A DNA stretch of 64,000 nucleotides from Jeotgalibaca porci (GCF_011299095.1 NZ_CP049889.1:1840501-1904500), one strand, 5' to 3'; shown: positions 10,793 to 20,760, numbered from the stretch's first letter. Numbers and translations: made by a program. The notes: generated from the letters alone by a model not told the origin.

Positions 10793-11887
10793 ATGACTAA
10801 ACTTGCGAAGTACCAGATTATCCAAGAAGAAATTAAAAAGCAAATTCAAGATGGTGCATATTTAGTAGGGGAAAAAATCCCTGCAGAGTCACAATTGATG
10901 ACAACTTTTTCTGTCAGTCGTCATACTGTTCGTCAAGCAATCTCATCCTTAGTGAACGAAGGGGTCTTGGAAAAAATTCAAGGCTCAGGAACGTTTGTTG
11001 TTGAGCAACGTAAAATACAGGCAGCAATGGGAAAGAAAAGTAAAACAATCGGCGTCATTACTACGTATCTATCTGACTATATTTTCCCCAGTATTATCCG
11101 GGGTATCGAAGAAGAACTGCGTGAGAATGGCTATTCATTGCTTTTGGCAAGTACTCAAAATGACACTGAAAAAGAACGTGAAAGTATCGAGATGATGCTG
11201 CGGCAGCAGGTGGATGGCTTAATAATTGAACCGACCCGGAGTAGTTTTTTTAATCCTAATCTGTCTTACTATCTTCAGTTAAAACTGAATCAGATTCCAT
11301 TCGTTTATTTACATACTGCCTATCCAGAAATGGATGCGCCAGTTGTAGCGATGGACGATGAAGCCGGCACAGAGTTAGCGACGAAGCATTTATTGGATTT
11401 AGGACACCGTGAGATTGCGATTGTTTCCAAAGTAGATGATATCCAAGGCCGAAACAGGTTGAAAGGATACTTCAAAGCCTTTGAGGAGGCTGGGGATTTC
11501 GTGTCAAGCGATCACGTTTTAACGTATGAAACCCGTACGACTGATGGTTTGCGCAGTGAAATTATGCAACTATTGACCGCTGAAAATCCACCGACGGCCT
11601 TTGTAGCCTACAACGATCAAGTGGCCCTGATGATTGAAGAAGCTGCTAATGAACGCGGTCTTTTGATTCCGGATGATTTGTCACTTGTCAGTCACGATGC
11701 TTCCGGCATGCGATTGAATCACAATGGCAAGGCTCCGACATCTATTGTGCATCCACAAGAACAAATGGGTAAAGATGCAGCACGTGTACTGATGAACGCG
11801 ATTGAACAAACGGGAACCAAGAGTGATTCAATTATTTATGAACCACGCCTCATCATTCAAGAAACAACTAAGAAGTTCGGACAATAG
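10793..11887 (+). CDS. araR: Arabinose repressor AraR
   Basis: A 364-residue chimera typical of AraR: a GntR winged helix at residues 1-70 (AESQLMTTFSVSRHTVRQAIS) joined to a LacI/GalR-type periplasmic-binding-like effector domain from about residue 80 (KTIGVITTYLSDYIFPSIIRGIEEEL). In Bacillus AraR is released from DNA by L-arabinose. The gene sits between the two arabinose operons with its own promoter and operator-like box. ATG has GGTGGGTAGG upstream. The effector and regulon are inferred from family and context. Confidence 0.93.
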   Translation: MTKLAKYQIIQEEIKKQIQDGAYLVGEKIPAESQLMTTFSVSRHTVRQAISSLVNEGVLEKIQGSGTFVVEQRKIQAAMGKKSKTIGVITTYLSDYIFPSIIRGIEEELRENGYSLLLASTQNDTEKERESIEMMLRQQVDGLIIEPTRSSFFNPNLSYYLQLKLNQIPFVYLHTAYPEMDAPVVAMDDEAGTELATKHLLDLGHREIAIVSKVDDIQGRNRLKGYFKAFEEAGDFVSSDHVLTYETRTTDGLRSEIMQLLTAENPPTAFVAYNDQVALMIEEAANERGLLIPDDLSLVSHDASGMRLNHNGKAPTSIVHPQEQMGKDAARVLMNAIEQTGTKSDSIIYEPRLIIQETTKKFGQ

Positions 11888-11903
11888 TTCGGCTTCTTTT
11901 TTA
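11870..11903 (+). terminator. araR terminator
   Basis: AAGAAG at 11870-11875 pairs with CTTCTT at 11893-11898, extended by two G-U pairs, and the T-run reaches 11902. The stem overlaps the end of araR. Confidence 0.5.
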
Positions 11904-11930
11904 TTGCTTAGCTGTAAAAGTGGGGGCAGC

Positions 11931-12074
11931 TACCGGCATACAGGAGAAGACAAAGGGCTGAAAGCCGGTAAAAAGGAGAAACTACCGGCTTTCAGGAGGG
12001 GAAGAAAAGCTGAAAGCCGGTAAAAGCGACAAAACACCGGCTTTCAGGAAATTGAAAAGTACTGAAAGCCGGTA
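11931..12074. repeat. Tandem hairpin array, three 52-bp units (ACCGGCTTTCAG family)
   Basis: ACCGGCTTTCAG and its reverse complement CTGAAAGCCGGT alternate. Units on one strand begin at 11931 (degenerate), 11983 and 12035, and on the other at 11958, 12010 and 12062, giving a strict 52-base period. Any adjacent pair can fold into a 12-13 bp hairpin. The spacers are purine-rich. No ORF is supported here. The rest of the 11888-12317 gap, apart from the araD promoter region, shows nothing I recognise. Confidence 0.85.
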
Positions 12075-12208
12075 TAAAGAGTCAAACACTATAATCCCGA
12101 CTAAGAGCCACAAAACGATTCCACCTTTTATCTCATAGATTTCAATAAAATGTAGCTCTTTGTTATGCTCAGCAATATAAAGAGCGTGGTTTTGAAGATT
12201 ATGTTATT

Positions 12209-12288
12209 AAATCATCCGTACCATTTACCGAATTAAGCGTTGACACATCCGTACCAAAGTTATAAAATGGAATTGTAAACGGTTGCTT
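12209..12288 (+). promoter_or_regulatory. araD promoter with two AraR-like boxes and a cre-like site
   Basis: TTGACA (12240-12245), 17 bases, TAAAAT (12263-12268). An 18-base AraR-like palindrome (AAAT/ATTT arms) lies upstream at 12209-12226. A second ATCCGTACCA box at 12242-12259 fills the spacer. A cre-like sequence at 12273-12288 matches the consensus in 14 of 16 positions, just after the predicted start. Induction by arabinose and repression by CcpA are inferred. Confidence 0.7.
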
Positions 12289-12317
12289 TAAATAGTTAGG
12301 AAGTTGGAGGTGGCCTT

Positions 12318-13025
12318 GTGCTAGATAAATTAAAAAAAGAAGTCTATGAAGCGAATATGTTATTGCCAAAATATAACCTCATTACCTTTACCTGGGGAAA
12401 TGTGAGCGGCATTGATCGAGAAAAGAATTTGGTCGTCATTAAACCAAGTGGCGTTGAATACGATGTACTAAAAGCTGACGATATGGTGGTCGTCGATTTG
12501 GATGGGAATGTTGTTGAAGGAAAATTGAATCCCTCAAGCGATACTGCCACGCATGTGGAACTGTATAAAGCATTTCCAGAAATAAGTGGTGTCGTACATA
12601 CCCATAGTCCGTGGGCAGTTTCATTTGCTCAGGCAGGTCTCGACATCCCAGCAGCAGGCACAACGCATGGTGATTATTTCTACGGAAGTATCCCAACAAC
12701 GCGCCAGATGAAACGAGAAGAAATCGAAACAGCCTACGAAAAAAATACTGGATCCGTTATTATCGAAACGTTCCGTAACCGTCAAATTGATCCGGCTCAA
12801 GTTCCTGGTGTCCTGGTTAATGATCACGGCCCCTTTACTTGGGGAACATCCGCTGTTAATGCGGTTCACAATGCAGTCGTACTGGAGCAAATTTCAGAAA
12901 TGACTTACCACACACTGCAATTGAATCCGCATGGCATTACAATGGATCAAGCATTACTCGATAAACATTATTTACGTAAACATGGAAAAAATGCCTATTA
13001 TGGCCAAAAAAAGGAGACGAAATAA
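12318..13025 (+). CDS. araD: L-ribulose-5-phosphate 4-epimerase
   Basis: A 235-residue class II aldolase-fold zinc enzyme that converts L-ribulose 5-phosphate to D-xylulose 5-phosphate. Visible motifs: GNVSGID and PSG near the N-terminus, substrate-binding SSDTATH, and zinc-binding VVHTHSPWA and [13 protein letters not shown] start at 12318, preceded by GGAGGTGG. First gene of the ara operon, ending one base before araA. Confidence 0.96.
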   Translation: MLDKLKKEVYEANMLLPKYNLITFTWGNVSGIDREKNLVVIKPSGVEYDVLKADDMVVVDLDGNVVEGKLNPSSDTATHVELYKAFPEISGVVHTHSPWAVSFAQAGLDIPAAGTTHGDYFYGSIPTTRQMKREEIETAYEKNTGSVIIETFRNRQIDPAQVPGVLVNDHGPFTWGTSAVNAVHNAVVLEQISEMTYHTLQLNPHGITMDQALLDKHYLRKHGKNAYYGQKKETK

Positions 13026-14450
13026 ATGTTAACAGTTACGCAAAAAGAATTTTGGTTTGTTACAGGTAGTCAACATTTGTACGGAGAAGATGTTATTAAT
13101 GTTGTACGTGAAGACTCTGAAGAAATCGTAAAAGGGTTAAATGATTCAGGTAAATTAGCGTATCCGATTCGTTTCAAAGAAGTTGTAAAAACAGCAGATG
13201 AAATTAAACACGTAATGAAAGAAGCCAACTACCACGATGAAGTAGCGGGCGTAATTACGTGGATGCATACATTCTCACCATCAAAAATGTGGATTCCAGG
13301 TTTGAAATTGTTGCAAAAACCATTGTTACACTTGGCAACACAATACAAACGTGAAATTCCATGGGATACAATCGACATGGACTACATGAATACCCACCAA
13401 AGTGCGCACGGTGACCGTGAACATGGCTTCATCACAGCACGTTTGAAGAAAAATAATAAAGTTGTTGTCGGCCACTGGGGAAGTGAACGCGTTCAAGAAG
13501 ATGTATCTGCTTGGATGACGAGTGCAGTTGGTTATATTGAAAGCCAAAATATCCGCGTTGCACGTTTCGGAGACAATATGCGTAACGTTGCGGTAACAGA
13601 AGGTGACAAGGTAGAAGCAGCTATTCAATTTGGTTGGACAATTGACTACTTTGGTATCGGCGATTTAGTTGCTGAGATTAAAGAAGTAACAGCTGAGGAA
13701 GTTGCTGCAGCTTACGAAGATTTAGAAAAAGTTGCGGACTTAGAAGTGGGAGATAACACACCTGAATACTTCAAAGGCCAAGTAGAAGAGCAACTTAAAA
13801 TTGAAATTGCCTTGCGTCGTTTCTTAGAAAAAGGAAACTACACAGCCTTTACAACCAACTTTGAAGACTTACATGGTATGAAACAACTGCCAGGTCTAGC
13901 TGTTCAGCGTTTGAATGCTGAAGGCTATGGATTTGCCGGTGAGGGTGACTGGAAGACAGCTGCTTTGGACCGTTTGATGAAAGTGATGGCAAACAACGAC
14001 CGTACAGGATTCATGGAAGATTACACGTATCACTTGGTAGAAGGTCAAGAAGTGATTCTAGGTTCTCATATGTTGGAAGTTGATCCAACGCTTGCAGCTA
14101 CAAGACCAAAAGTAGTGGTACAACCATTGGGTATTGGTGATCGTGAAGACCCAGCACGTTATGTATTTGATGGCGTTGGCGGAGAAGCAGTTGTTGTTTC
14201 AATGCTTGATTTAGGAACACACTATCGCTTGATTATTAACGCAGTCGAAGCAATTAAACCGGACGTTCCAGCACCAAAATTACCCGTTGCACGTGTGATG
14301 TGGGAACCGAAACCAAACTTCCACGATGGTGTGAAAGCTTGGATTGAAGCGGGCGGCGGCCACCACACAGTTATTTCATTAGCGCTAACAGTTGATCAAA
14401 TCATCGACTGGGCAAAAATGGTTGATTTAGAATATATCGTCATTCAATAG
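13026..14450 (+). CDS. araA: L-arabinose isomerase
   Basis: A 474-residue cytoplasmic Mn-dependent isomerase converting L-arabinose to L-ribulose. It has the usual FWFVTGSQHLYGE start and active-site regions around TFSPSKMWI, EGDWKTAALDR and DYTYHL. Length is normal for the family. It starts directly after the araD stop, indicating co-translation; AAGGAG lies inside the araD end. Confidence 0.97.
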   Translation: MLTVTQKEFWFVTGSQHLYGEDVINVVREDSEEIVKGLNDSGKLAYPIRFKEVVKTADEIKHVMKEANYHDEVAGVITWMHTFSPSKMWIPGLKLLQKPLLHLATQYKREIPWDTIDMDYMNTHQSAHGDREHGFITARLKKNNKVVVGHWGSERVQEDVSAWMTSAVGYIESQNIRVARFGDNMRNVAVTEGDKVEAAIQFGWTIDYFGIGDLVAEIKEVTAEEVAAAYEDLEKVADLEVGDNTPEYFKGQVEEQLKIEIALRRFLEKGNYTAFTTNFEDLHGMKQLPGLAVQRLNAEGYGFAGEGDWKTAALDRLMKVMANNDRTGFMEDYTYHLVEGQEVILGSHMLEVDPTLAATRPKVVVQPLGIGDREDPARYVFDGVGGEAVVVSMLDLGTHYRLIINAVEAIKPDVPAPKLPVARVMWEPKPNFHDGVKAWIEAGGGHHTVISLALTVDQIIDWAKMVDLEYIVIQ

Positions 14451-14458
14451 TATCCAAA

Positions 14459-14492
14459 AAGAGAGGGTGAAGCAGAGACTTTACCCTCTTTC
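14459..14492 (+). other. Intercistronic hairpin after araA
   Basis: AGAGGGT (14462-14468) pairs with ACCCTCT (14483-14489) and is followed by TTTCATTG. It probably acts as a partial terminator or mRNA processing/stability element between the isomerase-epimerase pair and the glycosidase genes. Confidence 0.5.
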
Positions 14493-14513
14493 ATTGAAAG
14501 GAATGTTAAATTT

Positions 14514-16481
14514 ATGAATGATAACGGAAAAATATTCTCTCCTGTTCACGTAACGAGTCCGTTTTGGGAGAAATACATGGAAATCGTAAAAGAAAAAATG
14601 CTTCCCTTCCAATGGGATATTTTGAATGATAAGGCAACTGTAAAGATAGAAAGTGAACGCGATGACGTGAATATTCCGACTGAAAAGAGCCACGTTATTG
14701 CGAATTTTTTAATCGCAGCGGGTAAGAAAGAAGGCAATCATTATGGATGGCTGTTTCAAGACAGTGACCTATATAAATGGATTGAAGCCGCAGCGAATAC
14801 GTATCGCGTGAAACCGGATGAACATTTACTGACACTCATGGAAACGTGTGTGGAATTAATCGAAGAGGCGCAAGACGCTGATGGTTACTTGAGTACGTTT
14901 TATCAAATTGAGAAACCACAATTGAAATTTAGACGTCTCATGGAAAGCCATGAATTGTATTGTGCGGGTCATTTGATTGAAGCTGCTGTCGCCTATGCAG
15001 AAGCAACAGGTGATTTGCGTTTAATCGCAGTTTCAGACCGCTTCATAGCGTGTATCAAAAAAGCATTTGGCCCAAATGAAGGGCAAATTAATGGAGCAGA
15101 CGGTCACCAGGAAATTGAATTAGCTTTGGTTCGTTTATATGAATTTACCGGCAATAAAAATTATTTGGATTTAAGCTATTATTTCTTAAATGTACGTGGA
15201 CAAGATCCAGATTTTTACCATAAACAATTACTAGAAAATGAGAAAAATGGCATTCATGAAGGACATATGCCACATATTGATTTGGTCTATCTTCAAGCGC
15301 ACAAGCCTGTTATTGAGCAACTTGAACCGCGCGGACATGCAGTGCGAATGGTTTATATGGCCCAAGCAATGGCAGGGACGGCGTACTACTTAAATGATTC
15401 GGCATTATTGAATGCAGCAAAAAAAATATGGGAAAGCATTGTATCTAAGCGGATGTACATCACAGGCGGAATCGGCTCCACAGTAAGAGGAGAAGCATTT
15501 ACATATGATTACGATTTGCCGACGGATACGATGTACTGCGAAACCTGTGCGGCCATCGGATTATTGAATTTTACTTCTGTTTTGCAAAAATCGGATAAAA
15601 ATAATGCGTATGCAGATATTATGGAACGCGTTTTGTATAACAGTATGCTAAGTGGGATGAGTCTGGACGGCGAACATTTCTTCTATGTTAACCCGCTCGA
15701 AGTGGATCCGGAAGCCAGTTTGAAAAATCCAGATAAAAGTCATGTGAAAGCAACGCGTCCTTCTTGGTTTGGTTGTGCATGCTGTCCACCGAACTTAGCA
15801 CGGACGATTCCGGCGATTCAGCGCTACATTTATGACGAATCCGAAGATACGAAACGTATTTGGATTAACCAGTGGATTGACAGCACAGGCGCATTCGAAA
15901 ACGCAACATTGCAGCAACAACATGACTTCAGAAACAAAAAAGAATCGACATTTACGATTACGAATACGAATGATCTGGAAACGGAGATTTTTATTCGGAT
16001 TCCTTATTGGTTGGATAACGTAAGCGTTTGGGTAAATGGCGAAGAAAAGGTACTAGAAATTACTGATGGTTACTTTAAGCTGATTCTATTTTCCAATTCG
16101 ATTGAAGTGCGTCTGACCTATAATATGCCCGTATTGAAATGGCAGGCCAATCCGAATGTAAAAAGTGCATACGGAAAAGTTGCGTTCCAAAAAGGTCCCT
16201 TTATCTATGCGGCTGAAGAAAGTGATAATGAGTCAGCCTTACATCTTTATCATGTGAAGGGTGAGCCGGTAGCGATAGATATTGAAGATGAGGTCTTAGG
16301 ACCTATTTCCGTTATTGATGTACCGGCTCAGAAGTTAGAACAGACAGAGCCATCTAGTTTATATTATCTGTATCAAAAACCTGGTTATCTTGAAAAGAAT
16401 TTACGATTGATTCCTTATTATTGTTGGGCGAACAGAGATACCGGCGAAATGCGCGTATGGTTAAATGACGGAGGCGAATGA
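14514..16481 (+). CDS. Beta-L-arabinofuranosidase, GH127
   Basis: A 655-residue cytoplasmic enzyme of the HypBA1 type, with an (alpha/alpha)6 barrel and no signal peptide. The Cys/Glu zinc site is intact: Glu343 and Cys345 in YCETCAAIG, and Cys423-Cys424 in GCACCPPNLAR. In characterised GH127 enzymes the first of the latter pair is the nucleophile. It would remove terminal beta-L-arabinofuranose, found on hydroxyproline-rich plant glycoproteins and some plant oligosaccharides, extending the cluster beyond alpha-linked arabinan. It overlaps the next gene by one base. Confidence 0.93.
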   Translation: MNDNGKIFSPVHVTSPFWEKYMEIVKEKMLPFQWDILNDKATVKIESERDDVNIPTEKSHVIANFLIAAGKKEGNHYGWLFQDSDLYKWIEAAANTYRVKPDEHLLTLMETCVELIEEAQDADGYLSTFYQIEKPQLKFRRLMESHELYCAGHLIEAAVAYAEATGDLRLIAVSDRFIACIKKAFGPNEGQINGADGHQEIELALVRLYEFTGNKNYLDLSYYFLNVRGQDPDFYHKQLLENEKNGIHEGHMPHIDLVYLQAHKPVIEQLEPRGHAVRMVYMAQAMAGTAYYLNDSALLNAAKKIWESIVSKRMYITGGIGSTVRGEAFTYDYDLPTDTMYCETCAAIGLLNFTSVLQKSDKNNAYADIMERVLYNSMLSGMSLDGEHFFYVNPLEVDPEASLKNPDKSHVKATRPSWFGCACCPPNLARTIPAIQRYIYDESEDTKRIWINQWIDSTGAFENATLQQQHDFRNKKESTFTITNTNDLETEIFIRIPYWLDNVSVWVNGEEKVLEITDGYFKLILFSNSIEVRLTYNMPVLKWQANPNVKSAYGKVAFQKGPFIYAAEESDNESALHLYHVKGEPVAIDIEDEVLGPISVIDVPAQKLEQTEPSSLYYLYQKPGYLEKNLRLIPYYCWANRDTGEMRVWLNDGGE

Positions 16482-17692
16482 TGGCTAACTTAAAAATGAC
16501 GACACCCCCTAAAGGGTGGAATAGTTGGGATGTTTACGGAGCAAGTGTAACAGAATCAGAAGTCAAAGAAAATGCAGCATACATGGCAGAAAATTTACTT
16601 TCTCATGGTTGGGAATATGTCGTCGTTGATATCCAATGGTATGAGCCGACTGCTGATTCCTCTCATTATCACGCTTTCGCTGAATTGAAAATGGACGAAT
16701 ATGGTCGTTTATTACCTGCTGAAAATCGTTTTCCATCTGCTGTAAACGGAGTGGGCTTTAAGAACCTTTCGGATTATGTTCACAGTTTGGGATTAAAGTT
16801 CGGCATTCATATAATGAGAGGCATTCCGCGGCAAGCGGTTCATTTGAACGTACCGATTGCCGGAACAAACTTAAGAGCACGGGATATCGCACATGCGAAT
16901 TCTATTTGTCCATGGAATACCGATATGTATGGGATTGACATGGGCAAAGAAGGGGCACAAGCATATTATGATTCGATTTTTAAGTTATACGCGGAATGGG
17001 GCGTTGATTTTATCAAAGTCGATGATATTGCAGATTCAAAATTGTACAGTACGCATTTAGAGGAAATCAAAGCTATTCGAAAGGCAATCGACAAAACGGG
17101 GCGGGATATGGTCTTGAGTTTATCACCAGGACCGGCACCGCTAAAATACGGAACGTTCTTCCAGGAATATGCCAACATGTGGCGATTGACCGACGATTTT
17201 TGGGACAATTGGGAACAGTTGAAAGACATGTTCACGCGTTGTGCGCAATGGTCCCCGTTTGTTGGACCAGGCTCATGGCCTGATTGTGATATGTTGCCGT
17301 TAGGACATATTGGTATTCGCTCTGTTGATGGTGGTGGGGCGGATCGTTTAACGCGCTTTACCAAAGCAGAGCAACGGACAATGATGACATTGTGGTCTAT
17401 TTTTCGTTCACCGTTAATGCTCGGCTGCGAATTAACCGATTTAGATGACTGGACATTGCACTTACTACGTGAACCAACGCTGAAAATAATGCATCAAGAA
17501 GGTCGTAATGCCCGTCAAATCCACAATGAAGATGACTGGGTTGTATGGCAGACAGAAGCAAATGCCACGGTTTATTACGTCATCTTTAATTTGAGCGATA
17601 CGGAACGTGTTACGCCAACAGAGATTGTCGCACTTGCTAAGTTAAAGAACAGCGAAACCTTAGTTGCACATGATTGTTTAGTCAGTTATTAA
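16481..17692 (+). CDS. GH27 glycosidase, likely beta-L-arabinopyranosidase
   Basis: About 403 residues, cytoplasmic. GH27 hallmarks: KGWNSWDVYG near the N-terminus, nucleophile Asp181 in FIKVDDIAD and acid/base Asp at about 239 in WRLTDDFWD. Classical alpha-galactosidases have IDDCW in the early active-site motif; here the sequence is VDIQWYEP, so Ile51 replaces the sugar-binding Asp. To my knowledge the same substitution distinguishes the Geobacillus beta-L-arabinopyranosidase Abp. Together with the arabinose operon this argues for arabinopyranosidase activity. ATG at 16481 is preferred over 16478 on spacing from GGAGG at 16470-16474. Confidence 0.88.
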   Translation: MANLKMTTPPKGWNSWDVYGASVTESEVKENAAYMAENLLSHGWEYVVVDIQWYEPTADSSHYHAFAELKMDEYGRLLPAENRFPSAVNGVGFKNLSDYVHSLGLKFGIHIMRGIPRQAVHLNVPIAGTNLRARDIAHANSICPWNTDMYGIDMGKEGAQAYYDSIFKLYAEWGVDFIKVDDIADSKLYSTHLEEIKAIRKAIDKTGRDMVLSLSPGPAPLKYGTFFQEYANMWRLTDDFWDNWEQLKDMFTRCAQWSPFVGPGSWPDCDMLPLGHIGIRSVDGGGADRLTRFTKAEQRTMMTLWSIFRSPLMLGCELTDLDDWTLHLLREPTLKIMHQEGRNARQIHNEDDWVVWQTEANATVYYVIFNLSDTERVTPTEIVALAKLKNSETLVAHDCLVSY

Positions 17693-17707
17693 TGAGAGGA
17701 TAGGATT

Positions 17708-19126
17708 ATGAAAAAAGTAGGTGCGTTATTGTTACTTAGTTCTGCTCTTTTATCTGCATGCTCCTTTGAAAATTCGAACGTTAAAACAGTCAAACAGGTG
17801 TTGGAAAAACCTCAATTTGAAAATACTTCGGTTCATGATCCTTCAGTATGGCTAGATGGGAATGAGAAGTACATTATTGGTTCACATTTACAGTTTGCGA
17901 AGTCAAAAGACTTAATGAAGTGGGAAACACTCTCTGAGAGTGTAGCGTCATCTCAACTTTTCGAAGATGTGTTTAAAGAATTTGAGGAAGAATTTTCATA
18001 CGCACAGACTACTACTTTTTGGGCAAGCGACATTATTCAATTAGAAGACGGTCGTTATTATCTCTACTATTGTTTATGTGAAGGAAGTAGCCCGTTGTCT
18101 GTGTTAGGTCTTGCAGTTTCAGATGACATTGAAGGACCGTATGAAAAAGTCGAATCTTTCTTGACGTCTGGACGCGGTCGTTCACCTGACGGGCAACCTT
18201 ATAATGCAACGATTCATCCAAATGCTATTGATCCGCACGTTTTCTATGATGAAGCAGGCGAATTATGGATGGTTTACGGCTCGTATTCGGGCGGAATTTT
18301 CATATTACCTCTGGATAAAACGACCGGCTTACCAACAGAAGAAACTTACGGTACCAAATTACTAGGTGGCAATCATGCACGAATTGAAGCACCTTATATT
18401 TTATACAATCAAGAAACGATGTTTTATTATCTCTTTACGTCATTTGGCGGGTTGGATGCAGATGGCTCATATAATATTCGAGTTGCAAGATCCAAGAATC
18501 CGGATGGTCCATACGAAGACATGAATAATCAAGATATGATTGATGCTAAAGGTGAAGATGGCACGATTTTTGATGATATTTCGATTGCGCCATACGGAAC
18601 CAAGGTATTAGGGAATTATTTATGGCAGTATAGCGAAAATGAAGAATATGGTTATGTATCTCCCGGGCATAACTCGGCATATTACGATGAAGAACTAAAC
18701 CAGTACTTCATACTTTTCCATACACGTTTCCCTGAATCGGGAGAAATGCATGAAGTTCGTGTGCATGCATTATTATTTAACGCGGATGGTTGGCCTGTTA
18801 TTGCGCCACGTCGTTATGCGGGTGAAAAAATAGAGACAGTATCATACGGTGATGTTCAAGGTGACTATTTAATAATTGAAGATCAAAACACGATTGTTCC
18901 AGACACGATTGTGTCGCAAGGCATAACGATTACTAATAAGAAAATTTCAGGTGACTATTCTGGGAAAGTAGAATTAGGTGAACAGGGGCTGGCAACAGTT
19001 CAGTTGAACGGAGAAACCGTCAACGGCCACTTTTTACCGCAATGGGATGAATATACAGAAAAACAAACAATGACCTTTACAGGTTTAACTCCAGAAGGTA
19101 AAGCCTTCATGATGGTGAGAAAGTAG
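17708..19126 (+). CDS. Extracellular lipoprotein GH43, putative endo-1,5-alpha-L-arabinanase
   Basis: A 472-residue protein with a signal peptide and lipobox LLSAC (Cys18), so it is anchored outside the membrane. GH43 catalytic residues are visible: Asp44 (VHDPSVW), Asp175 (AIDPHVF) and Glu227 (RIEAPYI), with SPGHNSAYY later. A C-terminal beta-rich domain (about residues 375-472) follows the propeller, as in larger bacterial arabinanases. It is the only secreted glycosidase in the island and therefore the likely depolymerase that feeds the ABC transporters. Exo-action is the main alternative. Confidence 0.88.
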   Translation: MKKVGALLLLSSALLSACSFENSNVKTVKQVLEKPQFENTSVHDPSVWLDGNEKYIIGSHLQFAKSKDLMKWETLSESVASSQLFEDVFKEFEEEFSYAQTTTFWASDIIQLEDGRYYLYYCLCEGSSPLSVLGLAVSDDIEGPYEKVESFLTSGRGRSPDGQPYNATIHPNAIDPHVFYDEAGELWMVYGSYSGGIFILPLDKTTGLPTEETYGTKLLGGNHARIEAPYILYNQETMFYYLFTSFGGLDADGSYNIRVARSKNPDGPYEDMNNQDMIDAKGEDGTIFDDISIAPYGTKVLGNYLWQYSENEEYGYVSPGHNSAYYDEELNQYFILFHTRFPESGEMHEVRVHALLFNADGWPVIAPRRYAGEKIETVSYGDVQGDYLIIEDQNTIVPDTIVSQGITITNKKISGDYSGKVELGEQGLATVQLNGETVNGHFLPQWDEYTEKQTMTFTGLTPEGKAFMMVRK

Positions 19127-19133
19127 GGATAGG

Positions 19134-20717
19134 ATGAAGAAGCAATTAATAGAACAAGGGAAAACAGCGCTCGGAATCGAATTTGGATCAACACGTATTA
19201 AAGCAGTGTTAATCGGCTTTGATAATCATACTGTACTGGCTTCTGGTTCATTTGACTGGGAGAATAAGCTTGAAAAAGGCTATTGGACATATAGTCTTGA
19301 ATCTGTTTGGGCAGGTGTACAAACAGCGTATGCGGAGTTGGCAAAAGCAGTGAAAGAGCAATACGATGTTGAACTGACAACGACAGGTGCTCTAGGCTTT
19401 TCAGCAATGATGCATGGGTATTTACCATTTGATAAAGATGGCAACCAACTGGCTGCTTTCCGTACATGGCGTAATACTTCTACAGAGCAAGCAGCAATGC
19501 TGTTAACTGAGAAATTCAACTTCAACATCCCGCAAAGATGGAGCATTGCGCATCTTTATCAAGCACTATTAAACGAAGAAACACACGTCAAAGACATTGC
19601 GCATTTAACAACCTTAGCGGGTTATGTTCACTGGAAATTAACCGGCGAAAAAGTAATGGGTGTTGGTGAAGCGTCCGGCATGTTCCCAATTGACAGCCAA
19701 ACTGGAACGTATCATGCCGAAATGGTTGACCAGTTCAATGAATTGGTTCCATTTGAATGGAACCTGGAAACCATCTTGCCAACCGTTCTCTCTGCGGGTG
19801 AAGCAGCTGGGACGTTGACTGAAGCGGGAGCCTTATTATTGGATCCAACTGGAACGCTTCAAGCAGGTATTCCAATCGCACCGCCTGAAGGGGATGCCGG
19901 AACAGGAATGGTCGCAACGAACAGTGTCGCTGAACGAACAGGTAACGTATCAGCTGGAACGTCTGATTTTGCGATGGTTGTGTTAGAAAAAGAACTTGAA
20001 AAAGTCCATATGGAAATCGACATGGTTACAACACCTACAGGGAAACCAGTTGCGATGGTTCACTGTAATAACTTTACGTCAGATATTAATGCGTGGGCTG
20101 GTTTGTTTGCTGAAACAGCGCGTGCGATTGGTGCTGATGTTGATATGGGACATTTGTATACGACATTATTCGAAAAAGCGATGGAAGCAGATGCTGATTT
20201 AGGCGGATTGATGAATATCAACTACTTCTCGGGCGAGCCTATTACAGGCTTTGAAGAAGGCCGTCCACTATTTGTGAGAATGCCGGACAGCCGCTTAACT
20301 TTAGCGAACTTTATGCGCACACAAATCTATTCTGCACTTGGAACTCTTAAAATCGGGATGGATATTTTAACAAAAGAAGAAAAAGTGAAACTAGATAATT
20401 TATTAGGTCATGGTGGCTTCTTTAAAACGGAACGTGTCGGCCAACAAATCATGGCTGATGCGATGGAAGTGTCTGTCTCACTTATGGAGACAGCAGGTGA
20501 GGGCGGTCCATGGGGTATGGCTCTATTGGCTGCTTACTTAGTAAATAAAGAATCCGGGGAATCGTTGGAGAAATACTTAGATACAAAAGTATTTGCAGGA
20601 AATAAAGGGTCAACATTAGCTCCAGATCCAACGGGTGTTGCCAGCTTTAATGATTTTATGGTGCAATACCGTGAAGCATTACATATTGAGCGGGCAGCAA
20701 TTAAACATATGCGGTAG
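19134..20717 (+). CDS. FGGY-family kinase, predicted L-ribulokinase
   Basis: A 527-residue sugar kinase: phosphate-1 motif [16 protein letters not shown] at the N-terminus, a central ATP-domain region [17 protein letters not shown], and [15 protein letters not shown] near the C-terminus. It looks unlike classical AraB (560-570 residues) and more like the divergent FGGY kinases that replace AraB in some Firmicutes. No other kinase lies in this araD-araA operon, so phosphorylation of L-ribulose is the natural assignment. Xylulokinase is the alternative. It is the last gene before a strong terminator. Confidence 0.82.
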   Translation: MKKQLIEQGKTALGIEFGSTRIKAVLIGFDNHTVLASGSFDWENKLEKGYWTYSLESVWAGVQTAYAELAKAVKEQYDVELTTTGALGFSAMMHGYLPFDKDGNQLAAFRTWRNTSTEQAAMLLTEKFNFNIPQRWSIAHLYQALLNEETHVKDIAHLTTLAGYVHWKLTGEKVMGVGEASGMFPIDSQTGTYHAEMVDQFNELVPFEWNLETILPTVLSAGEAAGTLTEAGALLLDPTGTLQAGIPIAPPEGDAGTGMVATNSVAERTGNVSAGTSDFAMVVLEKELEKVHMEIDMVTTPTGKPVAMVHCNNFTSDINAWAGLFAETARAIGADVDMGHLYTTLFEKAMEADADLGGLMNINYFSGEPITGFEEGRPLFVRMPDSRLTLANFMRTQIYSALGTLKIGMDILTKEEKVKLDNLLGHGGFFKTERVGQQIMADAMEVSVSLMETAGEGGPWGMALLAAYLVNKESGESLEKYLDTKVFAGNKGSTLAPDPTGVASFNDFMVQYREALHIERAAIKHMR

Positions 20718-20721
20718 GGAA

Positions 20722-20760
20722 AAAAGAAGAAATGGGGGCAAATCTCATTTCTTCTTTTTA
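20722..20760 (+). terminator. Terminator of the ara operon
   Basis: Perfect 13-bp stem (20722-20734 with 20746-20758), 11-base loop, T-rich 3' arm. Confidence 0.85.

Noticed and set aside
11931-12074. Possible CRISPR array at the ACCGGCTTTCAG repeats
   Set aside because: Repeats alternate in orientation, spacers are short (10-13 bases) and similar, and no cas genes are present.
16481-17692. Plain alpha-galactosidase annotation
   Set aside because: The substrate-binding Asp is replaced by Ile and the operon is dedicated to arabinose; arabinopyranosidase fits better, though unproven.
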